Shown piece after piece: positions 1 to 15,216 of a stretch of DNA of 64,000 nt. The position numbers and the translations under genes are program-made. Each line of letters starts with the position of its first letter. Within the stretch, counting starts at the first letter, position 1. A model generated the notes under the pieces. It was given only the letters and a program-made list of their open reading frames with translations, had not been told where the DNA came from and searched no databases. Source of the DNA: Kingdonia uniflora (lineage: Eukaryota > Streptophyta > Magnoliopsida > Ranunculales > Circaeasteraceae); assembly GCA_014058105.1 (NCBI GenBank), contig JACGCM010002742.1, positions 310,001 to 374,000 on the forward strand, written 5' to 3'.

Positions 1-3000
1 AACTCTTGAAGTTGATCAAATCTCAGAAACGAGTTGCCAGTAGCTAAGCTTCACCAAATTGCGATCTAAGGCATCGGAGAGGTACAAAATCCGTATCGGT
101 CTAAAATTTAAACCGGGAGTATTGTGATTCATTTGGTAACTATCCTAGCATGAATTTTGTCGAAACAAAATTCTTAAAAATGATCCTACCTCTCAAACGA
201 TATGCCGGTAGCAAAGCTTCTCTTAATAACGATATAAAGTATCGAAGAGGTACGAAATGGGTACCTGTAAAAAATTCCAACCGGAATTATAGCGATTAAT
301 TTGGTAACCATCTAAGCTTGTTTTTGGTCAAAACAAAACTCTTAAAAATTTCCAACCTCTCAAACGAGTTGCTGGTAGCCATCCTTGTTTGTTTTCCGAT
401 CTAAAGCGTCGGAGTGGTACAAAATTCGTACAGGTCAAAAATTCAAACCAGGAGTATATTAATTCATTTAGAAATAATCATAGCATGTTGCCGGGAGAGA
501 TCAAACTCATTAAAGTGATCAAACCTCTCAAACGAGTTGTCGGTAGCCAGGCTACTTTGAATTGCGATCTAAAAGATCGGAGAGGTACAAAATCCCTTCC
601 GGTCAAAAATTCAAACCGGGGGAGTATTCCGATTCATTTGGTAACTATCCTTGTATGTTGTCAGTCGAAGCAAAACTCTTAAAAATTATCCAACCTCTCA
701 AACGTCTTGCCGGTAGCCAAGCTTCTCTGAATTACGATCTAAAGGATCATAGAGGTACGAAATCTGTACCGGTCTAAAACTCCAACCAGGAGTATTGCGA
801 TTCATTTGAGAACTATCCGAGCATGTTGTCGGGCAGGAAGAAACTTTTAAAAATGATCCAACCTCTCATACGAGTTGTCGGCAGTAAAACTTCTTTAAAT
901 TGCGATCTAAAGAATCGATGAGGTGCGAAATCCGTACCGGTCAAAATTTCAAACCAGAAGTATTGGGATTCATTTGATAACTATCCAAGCTTGTATTTGG
1001 TCGAAAAGAAGCTCTTAAAAATAATCTAACCTCTCAAACGACATGCTGGAAGCCAAGCTTCTAAGAATTGCGATCTAAAACATCAGAGTGGCACAAAATC
1101 CGCAATGGTCTAAAACTCAAGCCGGGAGTATTGCGAATCATATGGGAATAATCCTAGCATGTTATCGGGTGAGAAGAAACTCTTCAAAATGATTCAACCT
1201 CTCAAACGAGTTAATTGTAGCCAAGCTTCCCCGAATTGCGATCTAAAACATCCGAAAGGTACGAAATCCGTACCGTTTAAAAATTCAAACTGGGATTATT
1301 GCGATTCATTTTGTATCTCACCTAGAATGTATTTGGTCCAAATGAAACTCATAAAAGTGACCCAACCTCTTAAATGACTTGTCGGTAGCCAAGTTTATCT
1401 GAATAACGATCTAAAACATCGGAAAGGTACGAAATCCGTACCGGTCAAAAATTCAAATTGGGAGTATTACGCTCATTTGGTAAATATCCTAGCATATTGT
1501 CAGCCAAAACGAAACTCTTAAAAATGATCCAACCTCTCGAACGACTTGCCGGTAGCCAAACTTCTCAGAATTGTGATCTAAAGCATCGGAGAGGTACAAT
1601 ATCCGTACTAGTCAAAAATTCAAATCGGGATTATAGCGATTCATTTGGTAACCATCCAAGCTTGTTTTTGCTCAAAACAAAACTCTTAAAAAATATCCAG
1701 CCTCTCAAACAAGTCACTGGTAGCCATCCTTCTCCGTATTGCGATCTAATGCGTCTGAGAGGTACACAATCTGTACCGGTAAAAAATTCAAACCAGGAGT
1801 ATATCAATTCATTTAGGAATAATACTAGTATGTTGTCAGGTGAGATCAAACTCATTAAAGCGATCAAACCTCTCAAATGAATTTCCGATAGCCAAGCTTC
1901 TCCGAATTGCGATCTAAAACATCAGAGAGGTACAAAATCCCATTCGGTCAATAATTCAAACCGGGAATATTGCGATTCATTTCAGAACATTCCTAGCATG
2001 CTGTCAGGCGATGCCGGTCAAAAATTAAAACTGGGTGTATTTCTATTCATCCCGGTAGCAAACTCTCAAACGAGTTGTCGGCAGTCAAGATTCTCGGAAT
2101 TGTGATTTAAACCATCGGTGAGGTAGGAAATCCGTACTGGGCAAAAATTCAAACTTGGAGTATTGTGATTCATTTGGTAAATATCCAAGTATGTTGTCAG
2201 TTGGAATGATACTCTTTAAAATGATCCAACTTCTCAAGCGAGTTGTCGGTAGCCATACTTCTCCGAATTGCGATCTAAAGCATTAGAGAGGTAAAAAATC
2301 CGTACCGGTCAAAAATTCGAATCGGGTGTATTGCGATTCATTTGGTAACAATCCTAGAATGTATTTGGACGAAACAAAACTCTTAAAAATGATGAAACCT
2401 CTCAAACGACTTGCCGGTAATAAAGCTTTTTTGCATGACGATCTAAAGCATCTGGGAGGTACGAAATCCGTACTGGTCAAAATTTCAAACCAGGAGTATT
2501 GCGATTTAATTGGTAACTATCCTAACATGTTGTCAGTCGAAACGAAACACTTCAAAATGATCCATCCTCTCAAATGAGTTGCCGGTAGCAATACTTATCC
2601 GAATTGCGATCTAAAGCATCGGAGAGGTACAAAATTCTTACCGCTAAAAAATTCAAACCGGGAATATTGCGATTCATTTGGTCACTATCCTAGTATGTAT
2701 TTGGTCGAAACAAAACTTTTAAAAATGATGAAACCTAACAAATGACATGCCGGTAACCAAGATTCTTTGAATATCGATTTAAAGCATCGGAGAGGTACGA
2801 AATCCGTATGGAACAAAAATTCAAACCGGGAGTATTGCGATTCATTTGGAAACTCTCCTAGCATATTGTCAGTCAAAATGAAACTCTTTAAAATGATCAA
2901 ACTTATCAAATGACTTGTCGGTAGCCAAACTTCTCTAAATAGAGATCTAAAACATCGGAAAGGTACGAAATAGGTACCGGTCAAAAATTAAAACTGGGAG

Positions 3001-4947
3001 TATTGCGATTCATTTGGAAACTATCTAAGGATATTATTAGTCAAAATGAAACTCATAAAAATGATCTAACCTCTCAAATGAGTTGTTAGTAGCCAAGCTT
3101 CTTAGAATTGGGATCTAAAGCGTCAGAAACGCACGAAATCCATACCGATCATTAATTCAAACTAGGAGTATTGCAATTCATTTGGTAATAATCCTAGCAT
3201 GATTTCGGTCAAAACAAAACTCTTAAAAAATATCCAACCTCTAAAACGAACTGCTGGTAGCCGCCATGCATCTCCGTATTGCGATTTAAAACGTCAGAGA
3301 GGTAAGAAATCTGTACCAGTCAAATATTCAAACCGAGAGTATATCAATTCATTTAGGAACAATCCTAGCATGTTTTCGGGTGTGACCAAACTCTTTAAAA
3401 TGATCGAACCTCTCAAATGAGTTGCCGGTAGCCAAGCTTCTCCGAATTGCGATCTAAAACATCGGAGAGGTACAAAATCCGTTACGGTAAAAAATTTAAA
3501 ATGGGAATTATGTGATTCATTTCAGAACAATCATAGCATATTGTCAGGCGATGCAAAAATTTTAAAATTGATCCAAATTCTCAGACGAGGTTCTGGAAGC
3601 CAAGCTTCCCTGAATTCCGATCTAAAGCATCGGAAAGGTACAAAATCCGAACCGGTCAAAAATTCAAACCGGGAGTATTGCGATTAAATTGGTCTATATC
3701 CTAGTATGTATTTGGCCAAAACGAAACTCTTAAAAATGATGAAACCTCTCAAACGACTTGCTGGTAGCATAGCTTCTCTGAATAGTGATCTAAAGTATCG
3801 GATAGAAACGAAATCCATACCCGTCAGAAATTCAAACCGGAATTATTGCGATTCATTTCGTAACTATCCTAGCATGATGTCAGTCAAAATGAAACACTTT
3901 AAAATGATCCAACCTCTCAAACGTGTTGCCGGTAACAAAGCTTATCCGAATTACGATCTAAACATCAGAGAAGTAAGAAATCTGTTTCGGTCAAAAATTC
4001 AAACCGGGAGCATTGCCATTCATTTGGTCACTATCCTAGCATGTATTTGAACGAGGCAAATCGTTTTAAAAAGATCTAACATCACAAATGACTTGCTGGT
4101 AGCAAAGTTTCACTGAATAGCGATCTAAAGCATCGGAGAAGTACAAAATCGGTACCTGTCAAAAATTCAAACCGGGATTATAAAGATTCATTTAGTAACT
4201 ATCCTATAATGTATTTGGTCAAAACAAAACTCTTCAAAATGATCCGACCTCTCAGACAACTTGCCGGTATCAAAGTTTCTCTGAATAATGATCTAAAGCA
4301 TCGGAGAAGTACGAAATTTGTATCGGTCAAAAATTAAAACTGGGAGTATTAGGATTCATTTGGTAACTATCCTTGCATGTTGTCAGTCGAAACAAAGCTC
4401 TTAAAATTATCCAACCTCTCAATCGACTTGCCGGTAACCAAGCTTCTCCGAATTGCGATTTAAAGCATCTCAGAGGTACGAAATCATTACCGATCTAAAA
4501 TTAATACAAGGATAATTACGCTTCTTTTGGTATCAATCCTAGCATTTTGTCGGGCGAGAAGGAACTCTTAAAAGCGATCCAACCTCTCAAACAAGTTGGC
4601 GGTTGCCAAGCTTCACCGTATTGCGATCTAAAGAATCGAAGAGGTACGAAATTCGTATCGCTCAAAAATTTAAGCCAGCAGTATTGCGATTTATTTTGTA
4701 ACTATCCTAGTATGGTGTCGGTCAAAATGAAACTATTAAAAATGATCCTACCTATCAAACGAGTTGCCGGCAGCCAAGCATCTCCAAATTGCGATCTAAA
4801 ACATCGAAGAGGCACGAAATCCGTACCGGTCAAAAATTCAGACTGGGAGTATTGCCATTCATTTCGTAACTATCCTAGCATGTATTTGATCGAAATAAAG
4901 TACTTAAAAACAATCTAACCACTTCAACGACTTGCCAGTCGAAAAAC
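1..4947 (+). repeat. Divergent satellite sub-block without clear HOR
   Basis: About 29 monomers. The 'T' variant (pattern TTTTTGGTCAAAACAAAACTC followed by a CCGTATTGCGAT-type centre) or a close derivative occurs at about 318, 1662 and 3199. The first spacing is 1344 bp, exactly eight monomers; the second is 1537 bp. No copy of the A-type insertion monomer is present, and the first B-like deleted monomer appears only at the right end. Nothing other than satellite is seen here. Confidence 0.8.
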
Positions 4948-6940
4948 TTCAATTCGGGAGTTTTTCAATTCATTTTAGAACAATCCTAGCATGTTGTCGG
5001 GCGAGACCAAACTCTAAAAAACAATAAAATGTCTCAAAAGAGTTGTCGGTAGTAAAGCTTTTCCGATTTGCAATCTACAGCATCGGAGAGGTACAAAATC
5101 CTTCCGGGTCAAAAATTCAAACCGGGAGTATAGAAATTCATTTCGGAACAATCCTAGCATGATGTCGGGCGATACGCAAGGCTTAAAAATGATCCAAACT
5201 TACAAACGAGTTGTCGGTAGTCAAGCTTCTCAAAATTGTGATCTAAACCGTCGGTGAGGTATGAAATTTGTACCGGTCAAAAATTTAAGCCTGGAATATT
5301 GCGATTCATTTTGTAAATATCCTGGTATATTTTCGGTAGAAACGAAACACTTAAAAATGTTCCAGCCTCTCAAACTAGTTGCTGGTAGCGGTAGTCATAG
5401 TTATCCGAATTGCGATTAAAAGCATCAGAGAGGTATGAAATCCGTATAGGTAAAAATTTCAAAGCAGGAGTATTGCAATTCATATGATAACTATCCTAGA
5501 ATGTTGTCGGTCGAAGCGAAACTATTAAGGACGTTTCAACCTCTAAAACGAGTTGTCGGTAGCAAAGCTTCAACTAATTGAAATCAAAAGCATCAGAGAG
5601 TTACAAAATCCGTACTGATCAAAAATTCAAACCGGGAGTATTGCGAATCATTTGGTTACTATCCTAGCATGTGCCTTGCAAAAAAACAACTATCCAACCA
5701 TGTATTTGGTTGAAACGAAACTCTTAAAAGCGATTTAACCTCTCAAACTACTTGCCGGTAGCAAAGCTTCTCTGAATAGCGATCTAATGCATCAGATAAG
5801 TTCGAAATTGGTACCGGTCAAAATTTTAAACCGGGATTATAGCGATTCATTTGGCAATAATCCTAGCATGTTTTTGGTAAAAACAAAACTCTTAAAAAAT
5901 ATTTAACCTCTCAAACGAGTTGCTGGTACCCATGCTTCTCCGTATTGCGATATAAAGCGTCGGAGAGGTTCGAAATCCGTACCGGTCATAAATTCAATTT
6001 GGGAGTATATTAATTCATTTAGGAACAATCCTAGCATGTTCTCAGGCAAGACCAAACTCTTTAAAGCGATCAAACCTCTCAAATGAGTTGCCGGTAGCCA
6101 AGCTCCTCCGAATTGCAATCTTAAGCATCGGAGAGGCACAAAATCTGTTCTGGTCGAAAATTAATACCGGGAGTATTGCAAATCATTTGGTAACAATCCT
6201 AGCATGCTGTTGGGCGATAAGAAAGTCTTATAAATTGTCAAAACTCTCAAACGAGTTCCGTTAGTCAAGGTTCTTAGAATTGCGATCAAAACCATTAGTG
6301 AGGTACGAAATTCGTGGTGGTAAAAAATATAAACCTGGAATATTGCGATTCATTTGGTAAATATCCAAGTATGTTGTCGGTCGGAATGAAACTCTTTAAA
6401 ATGATCCAACCTCTCAAACGAGTTGTCGATAGCCATACTTCCCCGAATTGCGATCTAAAGCATTAGAGATGTACAAAATCCGTACCGGTCAAAATTTTAA
6501 ATCGGGAGTATTGCGATTCATTTGGTAACTATCCTAGTATGTTGTCAGTCAAAAAGAAACACTTCAAAATTATCCAACCTCTCAAACGAGTTGCCGGTAA
6601 CAAAGCTTATTCGAATTGCGATCTAAAGCATCAGAGAAGTACGAAATCCGTACTGGCTAAAAATTCAAACCGGGAGTATTGCCATTCATTTGGCCACTAT
6701 CCTAGCATGTATTTGGTCAAATCAAACTCATAAAAATGATCAAACCTCTCAAACGACTTGTCGATAGCAAAGCTTCTCAAAATATCGATCAAAAGCATCG
6801 TAGTGGTACGAAATCCATCCCGGTCAAATATTCAAACTGGGAGTATTGCGATTCATTTGGTAACTAACCAAGCATATTGTCTGTCGAAAAGAAACTCTTA
6901 AAAATGATCTAACTACTCTAACGACTTGCCGGTAGCAAAG
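4948..6940 (+). repeat. HOR family 1, copy 1 (1993 bp)
   Basis: Begins with a degenerate B monomer, the A monomer is at 5671 (723 bp later) and the T monomer at 5868. About 12 monomers long, shorter than the 3.3-3.5 kb copies further on, so it lacks a block of monomers between T and the next B. Confidence 0.7.
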
Positions 6941-8766
6941 CATCAATCTGGGAGTTTATCAATTCATTTAGGAACAATCCTAGCCTGTTGTCGGGCGAGA
7001 CCAAACTCTTAAAAACAATAAAATCTCTCAAATGAGTTGCCAGTAGCCAAGCTTAGCCGATTTGCAATCAAAAGCATCTGAGAGGTACGAAATCCGTTTG
7101 GGTCAAAAATTCAAACTGGGAGTATAGAAATTCATTTCAGAACAATCCGGGCATGTTGCTAGGCAATACACAAGTCTTAAAAATGACTCAAACTCATAAC
7201 GAGTTGCTGGTAGTAAAGCTTCTCAAAATTGTGATCTAAACCATCGGCGAAGTATGAAATTCTTACCGGTCAAAAATTTAAGCCTGGAATATTGTGATTC
7301 ATTTTGAAAATATCCTAGTATATTTCTGGTCGAAATGAAACTCCTTAAAATGTTCCAGCCTCTCAAACGAATTGCCGGTAGTGGTAGCCATACTTATCCA
7401 AATTGCGATCTAAAGCATTGGGGAGGTAGGAAATCCAAACAGGTCAAAATTTCATAGCCAGAGTTTTGCAATTCATTTGGTAACTATCCTAGCATGTTGC
7501 CGGTCAAAACAAAACTCTTAAAAATGTTCCAACCTCTAAAATAAGTTGACGAAAGCCAAGCTTCCCTGAATTGAAATCTAAAGCATCGGAGAGGTACGAA
7601 ATCCGTACCAATCAAAAATTCAAGCCGTGTGTATTGCGGATCATTTGGTCACTATCCTAGCATGTGCCTTACAAAAAAGCAACTATCTTACCATGTATTT
7701 GGTCGAAACGAAACTCTTAAAAGCGATTTAACCTCTCAAACGACTTGCCGGTAGCAAAGCCTCTCTGAATAGCAATCTAAAGCATCAGAAAAGTTCAAAA
7801 TTGGTACCGGTCAAAAATTCAAACCGGGATTATAGCGATTCATTTGGTAACAATCCTAACATGTTTTTGGTCAAAACAAAACTCTTAAAAAATATCTAAC
7901 CTCTGAAACGAGTGTCTGGTAGCCATGCTTCTTTGTATTACGAAATAAAGCGTCGAAGAGGTATGAAATCCGTACTGGTCAAAAATTCAAACCGGGAGCA
8001 TATTAATTCATTTAGGAACAATCCTAGCATGTTATCGGGAGAGACCAAACTCTTTAAAGTGATATAACCTCATAAATGAGTTTCCGGTAGCCACGCTTCT
8101 CCGAATTGCAATCTAAAGCATCGGAGAGGTACAAAATCCATTCGGGACAAAAATTAATACTGGGAGTATAGCAATTCATTTCGTAACAATCCTAGCATAT
8201 TGTCGGGAGATACGAAAGTCTTATAAATGATCTAAACCCTCAAACGAGTTCCGGTAGTCAAGGTTCTCAGAATTGCGATCTAAATGATCTATGAGGTACG
8301 AAATCTGTGCCGGTCAAAAATAAAAACCTGGAATATTGCGATTCATTTGGTAAATATTCAAGTATGTTGTCAGTCGAAATGATACTCTTTAAAGCGATCC
8401 AACTTCTCAAACGAGTTGTAGGTAGCCATACTTCTCCGAATTGCGATCTAAAGCTTCAGAGAGATACAAAATCCGTATCGGTCAAAATTTCAAATCGGGA
8501 GTATTGCGATTCATTTGGTAACTATCCTAGTATGTTTTCAGTCGAAGCGAAACACTTCAAAATGGTCCAACCTCTCAAACGAGTTGCCGGTAACAAAGCT
8601 TATCCAAATTGTGATCTAAAGCATCGGAGAAGTAAGAAATCCGTACCGGTCAAAAATTCAAACCGGGAGTATTGCCATTCATTTGGTAACTATCCTTGCA
8701 TGTATTTGATCGAAGCAAAATACTTAAAAGCGATCTAACCACTCTAACGACTTGCCGTTAGCAAAG
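6941..8766 (+). repeat. HOR family 1, copy 2 (1826 bp)
   Basis: B at 6941, A at 7664 (723 bp) and T at 7861 (920 bp from B), the same spacing as copy 1 and as several long copies. Short form of about 11 monomers. Confidence 0.7.
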
Positions 8767-11733
8767 CATCAATCCAGGAGTTTATCAATTAATTTAGGAA
8801 CAATCCTAGCCTTTTGTCGGGCGAGACCAAACTCTTAAAAACAATAAAATCTCTCAAATGAGTTGTCGGTAGCCAAGCTTCTCCGATTTGCATTCTAAAG
8901 CATCGGAGAGGTACTAAAACCGTTCGGGTCAAAAATTCAAACCGGGAGTATAGAAATTCATTTTGAAACAATCCTAGCATGCTGTCGGACGATATGCAAG
9001 TCTTAAAAATGATCCAAACTCACAAACAAGTAGCCCGTAGTAAAGATTCTTAGAATATTGATCTAAACCATCGGTGATGTATGAAATCTGTACCGGTAAA
9101 AAATTCAAGCCTGGAATATTGCGATTCATTTTGTAAATATCCTAGTATATTTCCGGCCGAAACGAAACTCTTTAATACGTTCCAACCACTCAAACGAATT
9201 GCCGGTGGTGGTAGCTATACTTATCTGAATTGCGATCTAAAGCATCGAAGAGGTACGAAATCCATACAGGTTAAAATTTCAATGCGGGAGTATTGCAATT
9301 CATTTGGAAACAATCCTAGCATGTTTTTGGTCAAAACAAAACTCTTAAAAAATATCTAACCTCTCAAACGAGTTACTGGTAGCCATGTTTCTCCGTATTG
9401 CAAAATAAAGCGTTGGAGGGGTATGAAATCTGTACTGGTCAAAAATTCAAACCGGGAGTATATTAGTTCATTTAGGAACAATACTAGCATCTTGTCGGGC
9501 GAGATCAAACACCTTAAACCGATCGAACCTCTCAAATGAGTTACCAGTGGCAAAGCTTCTCGGAATAGCAATCTAAAGCATCGGAGAGGTACAAAATCCG
9601 TTCGGGACCAAAATTAATACTAGAAGTATTACAATTCATTTCGTAACAATACAAACATGCTGCCGGGGGATGCGAAAGTCTTTTAAATGATCCAAACTCT
9701 CAAACGAGTTCCCGTAGTCAAGGTTCTCAGAATTGTGATCTTAACCATCGGTGAGGTACGAATTTTATGCCGGTCAAATATATAAACCTGGAATATTGCG
9801 ATTCATTTGGTAAATATCCAAGTATGTTATCGGTCGGAATGAAACTCTTTTAAATGATCCAACCTCTCAAACGAGTTGTCGGTAGACATACTTCTCTGAA
9901 TTGAGATCTAAAGCATTAGAGAGGTACAAAATCCTTACCATTTAAAATTTCAAATCGGGAGTATTGCGATTCATTTGGTAACTATCCAAGTATGTTGTCA
10001 GTCGAAACGAAACACTTCAAAATGATCCAACCTCTCAAACGAGTTGCCGGTAACAAAGCTTATCCAAATTATGATCTAAAGCATCGGAGAAGTAGGAAAT
10101 CCGTACCGGTCAAAAATTCAAACCGGGAATATTGCGATTCATTTGGTCACTATCCCAGCATGTATTTGGTTAAAACAAACTCATAAAAATGATGAAACCT
10201 CTCAAATGACTTGCCAGTAGCCAGATTCTCTTAATAGCGATCAAATGCATCGGAGAAGTACGAAATCAGTATCGTTCAAAAATTAAAACTGGTAGTATAG
10301 CGATTAATTTGGTAACTATCCTAGGAAATTGTCAGTCGAAACAGAATTATTTTAAACGATCCAACCTCTTAAATGACTTGCCGGTAGCCAAGCTTCATAA
10401 AATTATATCTAAAGTATCGGCGAGGTACGAAATTCGTACTGGTCTAAAATTTAATCCTGGAGTTTTGTGATTTATTTGGTAACTATATTAACATGTATTT
10501 GGTCGAAACAAAACTCTTTAAAATGATCCAACCTCTCAAACGACTTGCCGGTAGCAAAACTTCTCTGAATAGCGATCAAAAGCATCGGTGAGGTACAAAA
10601 TCACTACCGGTAAAAAAATCAAGCCGTGAGTATTACGATTCATTTAGAAACTATCCTTGCAATTTGTCAATCAAAACAAAGCTCTTAAAAATGATCCAAC
10701 CTCTCAAACGAGTTGGCGGTAACCAAGCTTCTCTGAATTGTGATCAAAAGCATTGAAACGGTACGAAATCCGTATCGCTCAAAAATTTAAACCGGAAGTA
10801 CTGCGATTCATTTGGTAACTATCTTAGCATGGATTTGATCGAAACGAAACTCTTAAAAATGATCCAACCACTCAAACAACTTACAGGTAGCCAGGCTTTT
10901 CTGAATTACGATCTAAAGCATCGGAGTGGTACGAAATCCGTAACAGTCAAAAATTCAAACCGAGAGTATTGCGATTCATTTGGGAAATATCCTTGCATGT
11001 TGTCGGGTGAGAAGAAACTCTTGAAAATGATCGTCCCTCTCAAACGAGTTGTCTGTAGGCAAGATTCTCTGAATTGCAATCTAAAGCATCTGAGAGGTCA
11101 AAAATCCATACCATTCAAAAATTCTATCTGTAAGTATTGCGATTCATTTGTTATCTAACCTAGCATTTATTTGTTTGAAATAAAACTCTTAATATTGATC
11201 CAACTTCTCAAACGACTTGTCGATATCCAAGTTCTCTGAATAGCGATCTAAAGCATCGTAGAGGTACGAATTCCATACCGGTTAAATATTCAAATTGGGA
11301 ATATTGTGATTCATTTGGTAACTATCCAAGCATATTGTCAGTCGAAAAGAAACTCATAAATATGATCCAACCTCTCAAACGACTTATCGGTAGCTAAGTT
11401 TCTCAGAATTGCGATTAAAAGCATTTGAGAGGTATGAAATCCATACCGGTCAATAATTCAAACCGGATTTATTGCAATTCATTTTGTAACTATCCTAGCA
11501 TGGTGTCGGCAAAACAATGCTCTTAAAAATGTTCCTACCTATCAAACGAGTTGCCGGTAGCCAAGCATCTCCAAATTGCGATCTAATGCACCGGCGAGGT
11601 ACGAAATCCGTACCAGTAAAAAATTCAAACTGGGAGTATTGCTATTCATTTGGTAAATATCCTAACATGTATTTGATCGAAATGAAATACTTAAAAGCGA
11701 TCTAACCACTCTAACGATTTGCCGGTAGCAAAG
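8767..11733 (+). repeat. HOR family 1, copy 3 (2967 bp, A monomer missing)
   Basis: B at 8767 and T at 9321, only 554 bp apart instead of about 920, so roughly two monomers including the A variant have been lost. The remaining order of variants downstream follows the family. Confidence 0.7.
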
Positions 11734-14700
11734 CATCAATCCGGGAGTTTATCAAGTCATTTAGGAATAATCCTAGCATGTTGACGAGCAAGACCAAACT
11801 CTTAAAAACAATAAAATCTCTCAAATGAGTTGTCGGTAGCCAAGCTTCTCCGATTTGCCATCTAAAGCATCAGAGAGGTACGAAATCCGTTCGGGTCAAA
11901 AAGTCAAATCGGGTGTATAGAAATTCATTTTGAAACAATCTTCGCATAATGTCAGGCGATACGCAAGTATTAAAAATGATCCAAATTCACAAACGAGTTG
12001 CTGGTAGTCAAACTTCTTAGAATTGAGATCTAAACCATCGGTGTGGTATGAAATCCATACCGGTCAAAAATTCGTTTCGTAAAATATCCAAGTATATTTC
12101 CGGTCGAAACGAAGCTCATTCAAATGTTCCAACCTCTCAAACGAGTTGTCGGTAGCAGTTGCCATACTTATCCGAATTGCGATCTAAAGCATCAGATAGG
12201 TACGAAATTCGTGCAGGTTAAAATTTCAAAGCGGGAGTATTGCAATTCATTTGGTAACTATCCTAGCATGTTGTCGGTCGAAACGAAACATTTAAAAACG
12301 TTCCAACCTCTGAAATGAGTTGCCGGCAGCCAAGCTTCTTCGAATTGAAATCTAAAGCATCAGAGAGGTACGAAATCCGTATCGATCAAAAATTCAAATC
12401 GGGAATATTGCGAATCATTTGGTCACTATCCTAGCATGTGCCTTGCAAAAAAAAAAACAATCCTGCCATGTATTTATTCGGAATGAATCTCTTAGCAACG
12501 ATTTGACCTCTCAAACAACATGCTGGTAGCAAAGTTTCTCTGAATAGCGATCTAAAGCATTGGAGAAATTCGAAATTGGTACCAGTCAAAAATTCAAGCC
12601 GGGATTATAGCGATTCATTTGGTAACAATCCTAGCATGCTTTTGGTCAAAACAAAACTTTTAAAAAATATCCAACCTCTCAAACGAGTTGCTGGTAGCCA
12701 TGTTTCTCCGTATTGCAAAATAAAGCGTCGGATAGGTACGAAATCCATACCGGTCAAAAATTCAAACCGGGAGTATATTAATTCACTTAGGAACAATCCT
12801 AGCATGTTGTCGGGCAAGACCAATCTCTTTAAAGTGATCGAACCGTTCAAAGTAGTTGCCCGCAGCCAAGCTTCTCTAAATGGCAATCTAAGGCATTGGA
12901 GATGTACAAAATCCATTCGGGTCAAAAATTAATACCGGGTGTATTGCAATTCACTTCATAACAATCCTAGCACGCTGTCGGGCGATACAAAAGTCTTATA
13001 AATGATCCAAACTCTCAAACGAGTTTCGATAGTCATGGTTCTCCGAATTTCGATCTATACCATCGTTGAGGTACGAAATCTGTGCCGGTCTAAAATATAA
13101 ACCAGGAATATTGCGATTCATTTGGTTAATATCCAAGTATGTTGTTGGTCGGAATGAAACTCTTTAAAACGATCCAGCCTCTCAAACGAGTTGTCGGTAG
13201 CCTCTGAATTGTGATCTAAAACATCAGAGAGGTATAAAATTCGTACCGGACAAAATTTCAAATCGGAAGAATTGCGATTCATTTAGTAACTATCCTAGTA
13301 TGTTGTCAGTCGAAACGAAACACTTCAAAATGATCCAACCTCTCAAACAAGTTGCCGGAAACAAAGCTTCTCTGAATTGCGATCTAAGCTATTAGAGAGA
13401 TATAAAATTTGTACCGGTCTAAAATTCAAACCGGGAGTATTGCCATTCATTTGGTCACTATCCTCGCATGTATTTGGTCGAAACAAAACTTTTCAAAATG
13501 ATCCAACCTCTCAAACGACTTGCCGGCAGCCAGATTCTCTGAATAGCGATCTAATGCATCGAAGAAGTAAGAAATCTGCACCGCTCAAAAATTCAAACCG
13601 GGAGTATTGCGATTTATTTGGTAACTATTCTAGCATATTGTAAGTCGAAACAGAACTCTTAAAAATGATCCAACCTCCTAAACGACTTGCCGGTAGCAAA
13701 GCTTCTCAGAATTTATATCTAAAATATCGGCGAGGTACAAAATCCGTACTGGTCTAAAAATCAAATCAGGAGTATTGCGATTCATTTGGTAACTATCCTA
13801 ACATTTATTTGGTCGAAACGAAACTCTTCAAAATAATACAACTTCTCAAACGACTTGCCGGTAGCAAAGTTTTTCTTAATAGCGATCAAAAGCATCGGAG
13901 AGGTACGAAATCTGTACCGGTCAAAAAATCAAACCGGGAGTATTATGATTTATTTGGTAACAATCCTTGTATGTTGTCAGTCAAAATAAAGCTCTTTAAA
14001 ATTATCCAGCCTCTCAAACGACTTGCAGGTAGCCAAGCTTCTCCGAATTGCGATCTAAAACATCTGAGAGGTACGAAATCATTACCCATCTAAAATTAAT
14101 ACCGGGATTATTGCGTTTCATTTCGGATCAATCCTAGCATGATGTCGGGCGAGAAGAAACTCATAAAAGCGATCCAGTCTCTCAAACGAGTAGGCGGTAG
14201 CCAAGCTTCTCCAAATTGCGATCTAAAGCACGAAGATGTACGAAATCCGTATCTCCCAAAAATTCAAACCGGGAGTATTGCGATTAATTTCGTAACTATC
14301 CTAGCATGCATTTGATCAAAGCGAAACTATTTAAAGTGATCTAACCTCTCAAACAACTTGCAGGTAGCCAAGCTTCTCCGAATTGCGATCTAAAGTATCG
14401 AAGTGGTACGAAATCCGTAACAATCTAAAATTCAAACTGGGACTATTGTGACTCATTTGATAAACATCCTAGCATGTTGTCGGGAGAGAAGAACCTCTTC
14501 AAAATGATCCAACCTCTCAAACGAGTTGTGTGTAGCCAAGCTTCTTCGAATTGCGATCTAAAGCATCCGAGAGGTACAAAATCCGTACCGTTTAAAAATT
14601 CTTGCTGGAAGTATTTCGAATCATTTGGCATCTATCCTAGCATGTATTTGTTTGTAACAAAACTCTTAAAAATTAACCAACCTCTCAAAGGACATGTCGA

Positions 14701-15216
14701 TAACCAAGCAGCTTCTCTGAATAGCGATCTAAAGCATCGTATAGGTACAAAATACATACCAGCCAAATATTCAAATCGAGAGTATTGCGATTCATTTAGT
14801 AACAATCCGAGCATGGATTTGGTCGAAGCAAAACTCATAAAAATGATCCAACCTCTCATACGACTTGCCGGTAGCTAAGCTTCTCAGAATTGCGATCTAA
14901 AGCATTGCAGAGGTATGAAATCCATACCGGTCAATAATTCAAACAGGAATTATTGTAATTCATTTTGTAACTATCCTAGCATGGTGTCGGTCAAAACAAA
15001 ACTCTTAAAAATTATCCTACCTATCAAACAAGTTGCCGATAGCCAAGCATCTCCAAATTGCGATCTAAAGCATCGGACAGGTACGAAATCCGTACCGATC
15101 TAAAATTCATACCGGGAGTATTGAGATTCATTTAGTAACTATCCTTGCATGTAATTGATCGAAAAAAAAATACTTAAAAGCGATCTAACCACTCTAACGA
15201 CTGGCCGATAGCTAAA
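11734..15216 (+). repeat. HOR family 1, copy 4 (3483 bp)
   Basis: B at 11734, A at 12438 (704 bp, explained by a ~20-bp deletion near 12072) and T at 12636. Long form of about 21 monomers. A partial monomer with a deletion sits near 13200, where the sequence jumps from GGTAGC directly to CTCTGAATTGTG. Confidence 0.7.
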